Source of the DNA: an uncultured Eubacteriales bacterium
GTDB lineage: Bacteria; Bacillota; Clostridia; Christensenellales; Aristaeellaceae
Length of the DNA: 64,000 nt
Assembly: GCA_902777335.1 (NCBI GenBank)
Contig: CACYTF010000003.1
Span: 23,931 to 87,930, forward strand
Reading direction: 5' to 3'
In this document: positions 34,180 to 43,994 of the stretch, in pieces
Layout of the letters: each line of letters starts with the position of its first letter
Numbering within the stretch: position 1 is the stretch's first letter
Notes under the pieces: model-generated
Databases searched by the model: none
What the model saw: the letters and a program-made list of their open reading frames with translations, nothing else
Told to the model about the DNA's origin: nothing
Position numbers and translations under genes: made by a program

Positions 34180-35639
34180 TTTCAGTATTGGACGATGGTT
34201 TGTTCAATGTTGTGAGCATAGACGGTTCAAGACGGAAAGTCGGGCTCAGAGAAGTGCTGGTAAATGCGCATAAGTATTCTGATCTCTGCGGCAGGACGCC
34301 CACAGGAAGACTGGCATTGTTGCGATTATGTGTCGCCTTTCTGGAAGATATCTATCGGCCCAAGACTATAGAGGACAGAATGGACCTATTGGAATCATGT
34401 CGCTTCAGCAAGGACCGGATAGAAGCATACTGTGCGGATTGTGAAGCGGGTGGACCGGTCTTCTATCTGGATGATCAGAAACGACCGTTTATGCAGATGC
34501 CATATGATGCGGTGTTGGATGAAAGGGCAGAGAAACCGGCAGCTGCCATCTTCATGGACGTTCCAAGCGGCAATGCACATGCCCATACCGATCATCGCAG
34601 AATGGAAGAAGTGATTGCTGATGCGTCGGAGGCGCTGGAAGGAATATTGGAGACCTATCTCTTCTGTACTGCCGGCACACAAGGGCCGAGCAGTGTAAAC
34701 AATACTCCCCCCATGTATTGCGTATTGCGAGGTAGAACGCTGTTTGAAACGTTGGTTTTGAATATGGTTGCAGCCGACGAACTGGCCAATAATATACCCT
34801 TTGGTGAAGGCTGTGTTCCCTGGAGAAGGGAGATGGTCATTCAACCAAAGGAATCGGTGCCTGTTATCAGTTTTTTAGAAGCATTGACATGGCAACCGAG
34901 GCGGATTACGCTGACATTCGATGAAGATCACCTTGTTCACAGAGTTTACTTACAAGCAGGCAGAAACTTTGTAGGAGATGAACGCTGGCGTGATCCGTGG
35001 GTACCATACCAAAAGCGAAAGGACGGGAGCGATGGCAGCATAAAGCCCAGACTGGGCAGACAACTCTGGCGGGATGCCGGGAATATATTGCTTGCAAAGA
35101 AAAACGGTTCAATTGAGCCTGTGCCGATAGCCAATGCCGAATATGTATGGAGAGATATTCCAAATGGAATTTTGCCGATCGAGGGGATTGGATTGATTAC
35201 AGATCAGGCATCCGTTCTTGGACTGACCCATGAAGTATTGCGCATACCAGAAGTTTTGGTACAGGATGATCTAAGAGTTGGTTGGTTCGGCAAATGGATC
35301 GAGATGGCCGAAGAAATGTACAGTGTTTCGACCAAAATCATTGCCACTGAATACAGCCAGACGGTAGCGCGATTTGTTGGAGAACATTTTCTGGGGCAAA
35401 TGCGGAATGAGATCTTTGGAGCATCATTGGAACGGCTGATCTCTGTGACAGACGCAGAAGAAATGACCGAAGCGCAGAGAGCGTTCGGTGATGCATTACT
35501 GCGGGCGCTGAGGGACAGTCTGAGAGACAAGTTAGAGAACAGCGGTTCATCTGTAACCAACATGAAAAGACAGAATGCGGCTGAAGGAAAGACGATGGGC
35601 TATTGTATACGGCGACTGAAAGAGGAGGGAATGCGATGA
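34176..35639 (+). CDS. casA: Cascade large subunit Cse1/CasA
   Basis: 487 residues. Cas8e subunit that reads the PAM and recruits Cas3. Family signs: DLCGRTPTGRLALLRLCVAF, the central FCTAGTQGPSSVNNTPPMYC and PPMYCVLRGRTLFETLVLN, and a helical C-terminal bundle. The GTG start at 34176 overlaps the cas3 stop (GTGA) and has GGAGGAG 8 bases upstream. Confidence 0.93.
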   Translation: MISVLDDGLFNVVSIDGSRRKVGLREVLVNAHKYSDLCGRTPTGRLALLRLCVAFLEDIYRPKTIEDRMDLLESCRFSKDRIEAYCADCEAGGPVFYLDDQKRPFMQMPYDAVLDERAEKPAAAIFMDVPSGNAHAHTDHRRMEEVIADASEALEGILETYLFCTAGTQGPSSVNNTPPMYCVLRGRTLFETLVLNMVAADELANNIPFGEGCVPWRREMVIQPKESVPVISFLEALTWQPRRITLTFDEDHLVHRVYLQAGRNFVGDERWRDPWVPYQKRKDGSDGSIKPRLGRQLWRDAGNILLAKKNGSIEPVPIANAEYVWRDIPNGILPIEGIGLITDQASVLGLTHEVLRIPEVLVQDDLRVGWFGKWIEMAEEMYSVSTKIIATEYSQTVARFVGEHFLGQMRNEIFGASLERLISVTDAEEMTEAQRAFGDALLRALRDSLRDKLENSGSSVTNMKRQNAAEGKTMGYCIRRLKEEGMR

Positions 35640-36172
35640 GTGAATTATGGCAATTGGATCGGTTGAGCGTCGGGGAACGTGCAGCGCTGAAACGTGCTGC
35701 GGGGACACTGGCGTTTGACGCCCCAGCCCTGCGAGCGTTTTACAAAGCGGATAACTGTCATGATCAGCATTGGGAAAAACAGCGTTATACCGCCATGTGT
35801 ATGGCATGCTTGTGGCGCGAACAGGACATGACGCCCCGGCTGAAGATGGAAGACTGTTTGAGGCGCATGTGCTGGAAAGACAATGAGTTACAGAACGCAA
35901 TGGCTCGACGTGTTGAAGCGATCTTGGAAATGCGTTGGGGAGATGATGATTACCTGATTGGCAAACTGTTGAATCTTGTTCGGATGATGAAAGCGAATGG
36001 TGAATTCCGTCCGGACTTTCAGGAATTGGCCAAGGATCTAAAGCATTGGAACTACGAGGGGCAAAAGGTACAGAGAAAATGGCTACGCACCATCTACCGG
36101 AATGGAATGCAGAACAGTGATAATCCAGATCAGGACGAAGAACAAGAGGAGGTCATTGCAGATGTTGATTGA
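35636..36172 (+). CDS. casB: Cascade small subunit Cse2/CasB
   Basis: 178 residues, helical and basic; Cas11 subunit that stabilises the crRNA-target filament. Signs: LSVGERAALKRAAGTLAFDA and the terminal DLKHWNYEGQKVQRKWLRTI. ATG 35636 overlaps the cse1 stop and has GAGGAGGGA 5 bases upstream. Confidence 0.9.
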   Translation: MSELWQLDRLSVGERAALKRAAGTLAFDAPALRAFYKADNCHDQHWEKQRYTAMCMACLWREQDMTPRLKMEDCLRRMCWKDNELQNAMARRVEAILEMRWGDDDYLIGKLLNLVRMMKANGEFRPDFQELAKDLKHWNYEGQKVQRKWLRTIYRNGMQNSDNPDQDEEQEEVIADVD

Positions 36173-37292
36173 ATTCCATATGTTGAAGAACTATCCCCCG
36201 GTGAACCTGAACCGAGATGACAGTGGCGCACCCAAGAACTGCTTTTTCGGCGGCGTCATGCGTGGACGTATTTCCAGCCAGTGCTTGAAGCGCGGTTGGA
36301 GAAGGTCAGATGAGTTCAATGCATTGGGCAGTAGCGGCATTCGCACAAGGTGTATGCCGGAATTGGTTTCTGGCCTTCTGAGAGAACGCGGCATCGGTGA
36401 GGATTATATCGATGTGGCGGAGAAGATGCTTACGGGTGTTGCGAACAAGGAAGGAAAGGAAAACGCCAAGGGGAACTTCACAACTCAGATTGTCATTTAT
36501 GCGCCTGAAGACATTCAAAAGTTGGCAGAACAGATACAGCTTGCAATTACTGAAGATGGTGATATCAAAAAGTTCAAGCAGCGGAAGCCAAAGGAATTCG
36601 TCAAGTTGTTTACGGATGCTGGGACACGGCCAGTCACGGCAGATATTGCGCTGTTTGGAAGAATGGTGACCTCGGATGCTTTCCGGGATGTGGATGCATC
36701 GATGCAGGTAGCGCACGCCATATCTACCCATGCTGTCAATCGGGAAAGCGATTTCTATACAGCGGTGGATGATCTCTTAGATGATCGTGATGAAAATGGC
36801 GCGGGCATGATGGATGACATCGACTTTAACAGCTGCTGCTACTATGAGTATGCCTCTCTGGATGTGGATCAACTGCGGGAGAATTTGAAATATTCTGAGA
36901 ATTCCGAAGAACTGATAAGGAATTTGATACCTGCGCTGTTGCGGACGATGGCATATACGAATCCCGGTGGAAAGCAAAACAGTTTTGCAGGTCAGATCAT
37001 GCCCGCACTCATTCTGGTGGAGTGCAAACAGCGCAAGATACCTCTGAGCTATGTCAATGCCTATGAAGAGCCTGTGGCGATCTATGGAAATCAGCCCAAT
37101 CTCGTGGACAACAGTATCGCCAAATTGTTCCACGAGGTCGAACTGATGGATGATGTATATCGACTGAAGGTTGAGCATCGTCTATGGATGGCACCCAGGA
37201 CGAAAAGCGTATTGCAGAATGGTGAACGGATTGGGAATATTGATGAAATGTGTGATACAATTGTGGGCTGGCTGGAGGAGGAGAAAGCGTGA
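36162..37292 (+). CDS. casC: Cascade backbone subunit Cas7e (CasC/Cse4)
   Basis: 376 residues. RAMP protein that forms the crRNA-binding backbone. Start MLIEFHMLKNYPPVNLNRDD and the conserved GGVMRGRISSQCLKRGWR, MQVAHAISTHAVNRESDFYTA and NPGGKQNSFAGQ. ATG 36162 overlaps the Cse2 end by 11 bases; AAGAGGAGG is 9 bases upstream. Confidence 0.95.
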   Translation: MLIEFHMLKNYPPVNLNRDDSGAPKNCFFGGVMRGRISSQCLKRGWRRSDEFNALGSSGIRTRCMPELVSGLLRERGIGEDYIDVAEKMLTGVANKEGKENAKGNFTTQIVIYAPEDIQKLAEQIQLAITEDGDIKKFKQRKPKEFVKLFTDAGTRPVTADIALFGRMVTSDAFRDVDASMQVAHAISTHAVNRESDFYTAVDDLLDDRDENGAGMMDDIDFNSCCYYEYASLDVDQLRENLKYSENSEELIRNLIPALLRTMAYTNPGGKQNSFAGQIMPALILVECKQRKIPLSYVNAYEEPVAIYGNQPNLVDNSIAKLFHEVELMDDVYRLKVEHRLWMAPRTKSVLQNGERIGNIDEMCDTIVGWLEEEKA

Positions 37293-38050
37293 AATTCCTT
37301 ACGTTTTCACTGGCAGGACCGTTGTGCAGCTACGGTGAAACAGATCGGTGGGATTATCGCGGAACGGCCGAAATGCCTACCAAGTCTGCTGTAATTGGTT
37401 TACTGGGCTGTTGTATGGGATTGCCCAGACGGGATAAAAGATTGCGGCGATTGTGCGATGTATTGCAGATGGCGGTACGCCGTGATCAGGCCGGTACGCT
37501 TCTGACAGATTATCAAACGGTACAGAGCCCAACCGGCGTGATTCTGAATGCACAGCGCAAGCCACGGGGGAGTACCATCATTACGCCCAAACAATACCTG
37601 CAGGACGCAGTATATCAGATTTTCCTATATGGGGATGAAGGCGAACTGGCTATGTGCGCTTCGGCGCTGAATCATCCTCGCTGGGTGGTCGGTTTGGGTC
37701 GAAGCTGTTGTCCGCCTGCAGTCCCGATAGTGCCGGAACTGTTTGAAGCAGAATCGGTGGTCGATGCATTGCGGAGAAAAGTGGATACCACTTGGCTGCG
37801 ATGGATCTGGGAAAAGACGATGATGGCACATAAGCAGGGAAAGAATCTGGCAGAACAAGGGTTGACGAATCGATTGTGTGAAAGTGACGTGCGTTGCGAG
37901 GTCGAGTATTCAGATTCATTTGACCTGAATGTGTTTACCGGGGCTTATCAAATTGTTCGCCATGATGCTGTCATATGTGCAGATGAAAACAGGTATGAAG
38001 ACAGGCGGGTTATAGCCTGCGTGGTCAGGAGGGAAGCCGTATGTTTCTGA
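37289..38050 (+). CDS. casD: Cascade subunit Cas5e (CasD)
   Basis: 253 residues. RAMP protein that caps the crRNA 5' handle. Starts KFLTFSLAGPLCSYGETDRW, then EMPTKSAVIGLLGCCMGL, the usual Cas5 glycine-rich pattern. GTG start 37289 overlaps the Cas7 stop. Confidence 0.94.
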   Translation: MKFLTFSLAGPLCSYGETDRWDYRGTAEMPTKSAVIGLLGCCMGLPRRDKRLRRLCDVLQMAVRRDQAGTLLTDYQTVQSPTGVILNAQRKPRGSTIITPKQYLQDAVYQIFLYGDEGELAMCASALNHPRWVVGLGRSCCPPAVPIVPELFEAESVVDALRRKVDTTWLRWIWEKTMMAHKQGKNLAEQGLTNRLCESDVRCEVEYSDSFDLNVFTGAYQIVRHDAVICADENRYEDRRVIACVVRREAVCF

Positions 38051-38676
38051 GTCAGATTGAATTAGAGCTGCGTCATCCCAGTGTCCAACAGGCATTGCGT
38101 GATTGTAATGATATGCATCGCAATCTCATGTACGGTTTTCCGGAGCATCAGGTGGACGATGCTGCAAGGAATCGCGGCAGTGTGCTGTATCGAATTCAGG
38201 AACAGCGGGGGAAAATCACTTTGTTGCTCACGAGCGGGATTGCCCCGGATCGCGAGGCATTGGCTGCAAGGGGCTTTGTAATGATGCCGGATTCTCCGAA
38301 GGATATATCCAGTCTTGAGCATGTATTGACAAAAGATAAGGTGTTGCGCTTTGAGCTGGTGGCTTCTCCCTGCAAAAAAATGGCCAATGACCAGAAAAAC
38401 AGTCGTCGCGTATTCCTGCGAACGGAACAGGAACGTGCACAATGGCTTGTGAGAAAGGCAACACATGGTGGTTTTGAGATAATGACATGCTCTGAATACA
38501 GCTACACCATGCCCATAGAAGGCAACAAGGGAAATATGCGAATACACTTTGATGCTGTAAGATTCGTTGGAGTGTTGCGCATTGTTGATCCGTTGCTTTT
38601 TTGGCAGACGTATTGTTCGGGAATCGGTCCTGGCAAGGCGTATGGCCTCGGCCTGTTGACGGTTGCCCGGGCATGA
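38041..38676 (+). CDS. casE: CRISPR RNA endonuclease Cas6e
   Basis: 211 residues. Cuts at the 3' base of the repeat hairpin. Signs: MFLSQIELELRHPSVQQAL with the DMHRNLMYGFP His region and the glycine-rich loop GIGPGKAYGLGLLTV at the C-terminus. Overlaps cas5 by 10 bases. Immediately after the stop is a repeat-like hairpin (38677-38700). Confidence 0.95.
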   Translation: MFLSQIELELRHPSVQQALRDCNDMHRNLMYGFPEHQVDDAARNRGSVLYRIQEQRGKITLLLTSGIAPDREALAARGFVMMPDSPKDISSLEHVLTKDKVLRFELVASPCKKMANDQKNSRRVFLRTEQERAQWLVRKATHGGFEIMTCSEYSYTMPIEGNKGNMRIHFDAVRFVGVLRIVDPLLFWQTYCSGIGPGKAYGLGLLTVARA

Positions 38677-38748
38677 CCCGCCGAGAGGCGGGGTGAACCA
38701 GGTGCTATTAAGGATAAAGGATAACCCCACGCCAGTGGGGGTGAAATG
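38677..38748 (+). repeat. Degenerate mini-CRISPR (repeat-like, spacer-like, repeat-like) between cas6e and cas1
   Basis: First unit 38677-38700: stem CCCGCC, loop GAGA, stem GGCGGG, tail GTGAACCA. It differs from the array repeat (stem CCCCAC, GTGGGG) by paired changes that keep the hairpin and the 8-base handle. Second unit 38725-38748: stem CCCCAC, loop GCCA, stem GTGGGG, tail GTGAAATG. Between them lie 24 bases (38701-38724) ending GGATAA. Order and size resemble CreA or cas-regulating RNAs described in type I systems; alternatives are a relic array unit or an mRNA processing site. Confidence 0.7.
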
Positions 38749-38757
38749 ATTATTGTG

Positions 38758-38772
38758 TTTTGTTTAACAAAA
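38758..38772. promoter_or_regulatory. Short dyad upstream of cas1
   Basis: Perfect arms TTTTGTT and AACAAAA around one base, 10 bases before the cas1 SD. Operator or small hairpin. Confidence 0.4.
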
Positions 38773-38794
38773 GGACTGATCCGGAGAATAGATT

Positions 38795-39715
38795 ATGGCG
38801 AGAGATTTGCATGAATTGTCTCGATTGGAAGACAGCCTGACATACCTGTATATTGAGAAAGCAATCGTTGAGAGAGAAAATAACGCCATAATTATTCTTC
38901 GAGGGGATGAGTGCATCCCTGTGCCTGTTTCCGCACTGACGGTGCTTATGCTCGGACCTGGAACCAGTCTGACACATGCTGCAATGCGTGTGATTGCAGA
39001 TAGTGGCTGTATGGTAATCTGGTGTGGAGAGAACGCACAACGGTTTTATGGTTATGGTATGGGAGAGACACGATCTGCAGAAAGGTTGCTTCGACAAGCA
39101 TCATACTGTATGGATGAAGGTATGCATATGACAGTAGTCGAAAGAATGTTTACGCTTCGCTTCCCTGATATGAAACTCGATGGAATGTCTCTTCAGCAGC
39201 TTCGAGGACTGGAAGGTGTTCGCATGCGTGAAGCATACAAAATACTTGCCCGAAAATACGGTATCACATGGCGTGGCAGGAATTATAACATAAATGATTG
39301 GGATCAGTCAGACGAATTGAATAAAGCATTGTCATCTGCCAATGTATGTCTGTATGGGCTTTGTAATGCTGCTATTATTTCATTAGGATACTCACCAGGC
39401 CTTGGTTTCATTCATACCGGGAAAATGCTATCTTTTGTCTATGACTTGGCAGATCTTTACAAACTAGAAACTTCTGTGCCGGTAGCATTTGAAGTAACCT
39501 TTTCGCACAGGACTGATGATATACAAAAGGCGGTGCGACTTGGTATGCGGCGTGCGCTGAGAGAACGAAAAGTATTGAAACGTATTTCAAACGACCTGAA
39601 TTATCTCTTTGATTTAGGTGCTGCAGAAAACCCAAACCGAGCAGACGCAGGACAACTATGGGACAATGAGCAGGGCAGTATTGAAGGCGGCAAGAATTAT
39701 TCGGAGAGAACATGA
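38795..39715 (+). CDS. cas1: CRISPR integrase Cas1e
   Basis: 306 residues. Metal-dependent integrase for spacer acquisition. Catalytic triad regions: GLEGVRMREAYKIL (Glu), PGLGFIHTGKM (His) and SFVYDLADLYKLET (Asp). CGGAGA is 7 bases before the ATG. The stop overlaps the cas2 start by 4 bases. Confidence 0.96.
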   Translation: MARDLHELSRLEDSLTYLYIEKAIVERENNAIIILRGDECIPVPVSALTVLMLGPGTSLTHAAMRVIADSGCMVIWCGENAQRFYGYGMGETRSAERLLRQASYCMDEGMHMTVVERMFTLRFPDMKLDGMSLQQLRGLEGVRMREAYKILARKYGITWRGRNYNINDWDQSDELNKALSSANVCLYGLCNAAIISLGYSPGLGFIHTGKMLSFVYDLADLYKLETSVPVAFEVTFSHRTDDIQKAVRLGMRRALRERKVLKRISNDLNYLFDLGAAENPNRADAGQLWDNEQGSIEGGKNYSERT

Positions 39716-40002
39716 CAGTACTTGTTTTGGAAAATGTATCCCCGGGTTTTCGAGGGGAATTGACACAATGGCTTTTAGAAGTCAAGGCAGGTGTTTTTGT
39801 TGGCAATATATCTGCAGGAGTACGCAGCAGGCTCTGGGAGAAAGTCAAGAAAAACATAGAGTTTGGTGCCGGACTCATTATATACTCTGCTCAAAATGAA
39901 CAAGGGTTTGCGATTGAAATGTGCAATTCACCATATCGCAAAGTGGTTGAACTTGAAGGGTTGTTTTTCATTTCAAGAATAATTGAAAAAAGCGAGCGAT
40001 GA
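39712..40002 (+). CDS. cas2: CRISPR adaptation protein Cas2e
   Basis: 96 residues of the CasCas2 (I-E) type: MTVLVLENVSPGFRGELTQW, VKAGVFVGNISAGVRSRLWE and the GAGLIIYSAQNEQGF strand. Scaffold for the Cas1-Cas2 complex. The gene ends 38 bases before the first CRISPR repeat, so the leader lies within or just behind it. Confidence 0.95.
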   Translation: MTVLVLENVSPGFRGELTQWLLEVKAGVFVGNISAGVRSRLWEKVKKNIEFGAGLIIYSAQNEQGFAIEMCNSPYRKVVELEGLFFISRIIEKSER

Positions 40003-40040
40003 ATACAATGCGGGCAGTATGATAATTGTGTAAATTAAGT

Positions 40041-43000
40041 ATTTTCCCCACGTATGTGGGGGTGAACCGCTGGAACTGTTCGCGGACGTGCTGGAACCCG
40101 CATTTTCCCCACGTATGTGGGGGTGAACCGACTTTTAGCGCAGAACATTGCCACCATATTTCATTTTCCCCACGTATGTGGGGGTGAACCGAGCGCTGTC
40201 CAGTTGGACGAGAAATACGCTCTGCATTTTCCCCACGTATGTGGGGGTGAACCGTACGGGACGACCCTTCTGGGCATGAAAAAATACATTTTCCCCACGT
40301 ATGTGGGGGTGAACCGCTGGCCCGGTTGGCACATCGCTGACCACGAGCATTTTCCCCACGTATGTGGGGGTGAACCGCCATAGGCCCCGGCGCGGTCATA
40401 CCGTTTGAGGATTTTCCCCACGTATGTGGGGGTGAACCTTCATTCAGCCTATCTTCGGTGCAATATTCGAGCATTTTCCCCACGTATGTGGGGGTGAACC
40501 GGTGCCCGCGTACTTTAACGGCTACGAGCTGCGATTTTCCCCACGTATGTGGGGGTGAACCGGTCTTGCACGGGTTAAGCAGTTGTGGAACTGAATTTTC
40601 CCCACGTATGTGGGGGTGAACCGGCAGATCGGGTTGCCACGGCTCTGGAAGCGATTGATTTTCCCCACGTATGTGGGGGTGAACCGGAGACGAACACACG
40701 CCGGAAACGGGCCTATCCATTTTCCCCACGTATGTGGGGGTGAACCGGACCGGGTGCACGAGCTTGGCGGGGTGCTCAGATTTTCCCCACGTATGTGGGG
40801 GTGAACCGCTGTGCCAGCTTGAGATCGACGGTGTGCGCCGATTTTCCCCACGTATGTGGGGGTGAACCGGTAGCCATCACCGAGGGCGGCACCGCCCGCG
40901 CCATTTTCCCCACGTATGTGGGGGTGAACCGGCCGGGGCTACAGCATGGCCCGTGGTCGCATGAATTTTCCCCACGTATGTGGGGGTGAACCTCCTTTTG
41001 CACCGTCTGAAACGGTACATCATGCATTTTCCCCACGTATGTGGGGGTGAACCGAACTGCCCGGTCAACACCGTGCCCGTGTACGGCATTTTCCCCACGT
41101 ATGTGGGGGTGAACCGCCTTTGGAATACAGGCAGACAGGTTCGCTCCTAATTTTCCCCACGTATGTGGGGGTGAACCGCATCGCGCCCAGGACGCTCTGT
41201 TCCGCTTCGTAATTTTCCCCACGTATGTGGGGGTGAACCGGCTTCCATCGCGCTTTTCAGCGTCTTGCCGTCCATTTTCCCCACGTATGTGGGGGTGAAC
41301 CGCCTGGACATTGGCAACCGTGGGGGGTGTGAAGCATTTTCCCCACGTATGTGGGGGTGAACCGTCCAGCGCGTATAGTATCCGCCGACGGGTATCATTT
41401 TCCCCACGTATGTGGGGGTGAACCGGCGTTTCCGTCGTTCGTGCGAAGTCCGAGGGCATTTTCCCCACGTATGTGGGGGTGAACCGGACGCGATTTTGCA
41501 GCGCATGGACGCGGAGAACATTTTCCCCACGTATGTGGGGGTGAACCGACCACCGCCGAGGAATGGAGCCTGCCCGATGATATTTTCCCCACGTATGTGG
41601 GGGTGAACCGCTCGTGACAAAAAGCGTGGACGAAAACGGCACCATTTTCCCCACGTATGTGGGGGTGAACCGACGCTGGCGGGCATGCTGGGCGCCGCCG
41701 CCGGAATTTTCCCCACGTATGTGGGGGTGAACCGCTGCCGGACGGGCCGCGAAATACGGGGCTTTTCATTTTCCCCACGTATGTGGGGGTGAACCGGCCC
41801 GCGACATCATCCTGATACCCGAAACGGTCATTTTCCCCACGTATGTGGGGGTGAACCGTGGCGCACACCGAGGTGGGCGGGGATGAAATCATTTTCCCCA
41901 CGTATGTGGGGGTGAACCGAAGCCCATCGGGTTTAATCAGAAACACTATGACATTTTCCCCACGTATGTGGGGGTGAACCGACAGTTCCTCCAAATAAGC
42001 TGGCGCAGATACAATTTTCCCCACGTATGTGGGGGTGAACCGCCTGCGAACAACAAAGGGGTTGTCCGGGTATCATTTTCCCCACGTATGTGGGGGTGAA
42101 CCGCTTGGATTGACGTTTACAACCGTGGGGAGAAGATTTTCCCCACGTATGTGGGGGTGAACCGCGGTGGGCGGTGGCGTTGGTCGGGTCAGGCTGCATT
42201 TTCCCCACGTATGTGGGGGTGAACCGCTGAATGAAATCTATGAGGTCCAGGCGAAAAAGATTTTCCCCACGTATGTGGGGGTGAACCGGCCGAACAGGCG
42301 GCGGGAGGCGGCACATGATCATTTTCCCCACGTATGTGGGGGTGAACGGCGCGGGATCGGAGCCATGATCTCCACGGCCTTGAATTTTCCCCACGTATGT
42401 GGGGGTGAACCGTGAAAACTTTGCTTGAATACACACGGTCATAATTTTCCCCACGTATGTGGGGGTGAACCGGAGAGCCTGCGCGACATCATGGGCGCAG
42501 ACTTCATTTTCCCCACGTATGTGGGGGTGAACCGCATTTGCGAGCAGTATCTGGAAATGCGCCGGAGATTTTCCCCACGTATGTGGGGGTGAACCGAGCG
42601 CCAAAGAGCTGAACCCGCTGATCGAGGCGATTTTCCCAACGTATGTGGGGGTGAACCGGGCACCTCTTCGTCGTCCACCTCTTCAAAGTCATTTTCCCCA
42701 CGTATGTGGGGGTGAACCGGAAGCGGAGGATTGCCTGGCGCTGATGAGGGAATTTTCCCCACGTATGTGGGGGTGAACCGGTCAGCACGGCGTCGGATGC
42801 CTCGCGGACGCTCATTTTCCCCACGTATGTGGGGGTGAACCGCGCCAAGGAATCGAACCTTGCAGTTACCGTATATTTTCCCCACGTATGTGGGGGTGAA
42901 CCGCCCATACTATGCCGCCATGATGGTGCTGATTCATTTTTCCCCACGTATGTGGGGGTGAACCGTATCACGTTGCATATCGAATGTTGACAGGAATCAA

Positions 43001-43833
43001 TTTTCCCCACGTATGTGGGGGTGAACCTTCAAGGGCCAGCTTTTGACCGCGTGGTACATCCATTTTCCCCACGTATGTGGGGGTGAACCGTATGGCCATG
43101 ATGGCCCCGATCCTGCCCGCGGCATTTTCCCCACGTATGTGGGGGTGAACCGTGTATTAGCTGCAATAGACGGCCTACAGGGGGCATTTTCCCCACGTAT
43201 GTGGGGGTGAACCGAGCTGATCCACTACGCCGGATATTTGGAGATCAATTTTCCCCACGTATGTGGGGGTGAACCGGACCTGGCCGAGGCGCGGGCGAGG
43301 ATCGCGACGATTTTCCCCACGTATGTGGGGGTGAACCGGAGGATCACACCATGACACAAGCATTTATCGCCATTTTCCCCACGTATGTGGGGGTGAACCG
43401 TATTGTCGAAGTTGCGGACAGGCGGTGAAGTGATTTTCCCCGCGTATGTGGGGGTGAATCGACAGTACAGGAAGCCGTTGACGTAGACAAAAAGATTTTC
43501 CCCACATATGTGGGGGTGAACCGGATTGTGCCCACCGTGGAGAGGTGGAGTAAATCATTTTCCCCACGTATGTGGGGGTGAACCGCATGGTCAGGTTTTC
43601 GTCCAGCCAGACTTGTCATTTTCCCCACGTATGTGGGGGTGAACCGAGCACAGAGGCCGGCACCGTGGAGCGCGGCAACCATTTTCCCCACGTATGTGGG
43701 GGTGAACCGGACTCTACATCCTATGGCACTGACTGACAACAAATTTTCCCCCACGTATGTGGGGGTGAACCGGGGATTCACCTCACATCTTTTCGACCTT
43801 GTCCATTTTCCCCACGTATGTGGGGGTGAACTG
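40041..43833 (+). CRISPR. Type I-E CRISPR array, 62 repeats and 61 spacers
   Basis: 29-base repeat: ATTTT, stem CCCCAC, loop GTAT, stem GTGGGG, then tail GTGAACCG. Unit spacing is 60-63 bases (spacers mostly 32-34). I located 62 repeat starts from 40041 to 43805. Variants: last bases changed at 40411, 40965, 42321, 43000; CCCAACG at 42630; an extra T at 42936; CCGCGT at 43433; CCACAT at 43495; an extra C at 43743; GTGAACTG at 43805. Changes cluster at the far end, so the leader is on the cas2 side and transcription is plus-strand. Spacers are GC-rich, unlike the cas genes. Confidence 0.98.
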
Positions 43834-43886
43834 TTATAACCCGCGCTCTACTCCCTACTCCCTATTCCCCAATCATCATTTTCCTC

Positions 43887-43915
43887 TTGCCCAGTTCCGA
43901 AAAATCCGATATAAT
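43887..43915 (+). promoter_or_regulatory. Promoter for the flavoprotein-hydrogenase operon
   Basis: TTGCCC (43887-43892), 17-base spacer, TATAAT (43910-43915); a second TATAAT lies at 43938-43943. Confidence 0.65.
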
Positions 43916-43994
43916 GTTATTACGATATACTTGGAAGTATAATGCGTATTCTCCATATCAGCCAATCCGACACAATAAGGGGGAGATGAGGGCC

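Noticed and set aside
39968..43839. Many open frames within the array with repeated PPHTWGK, FTPTYVGK or HPHIRGEN peptides
   Set aside because: They are translations of the CRISPR repeat in different frames and have no SD sites or protein-like composition.
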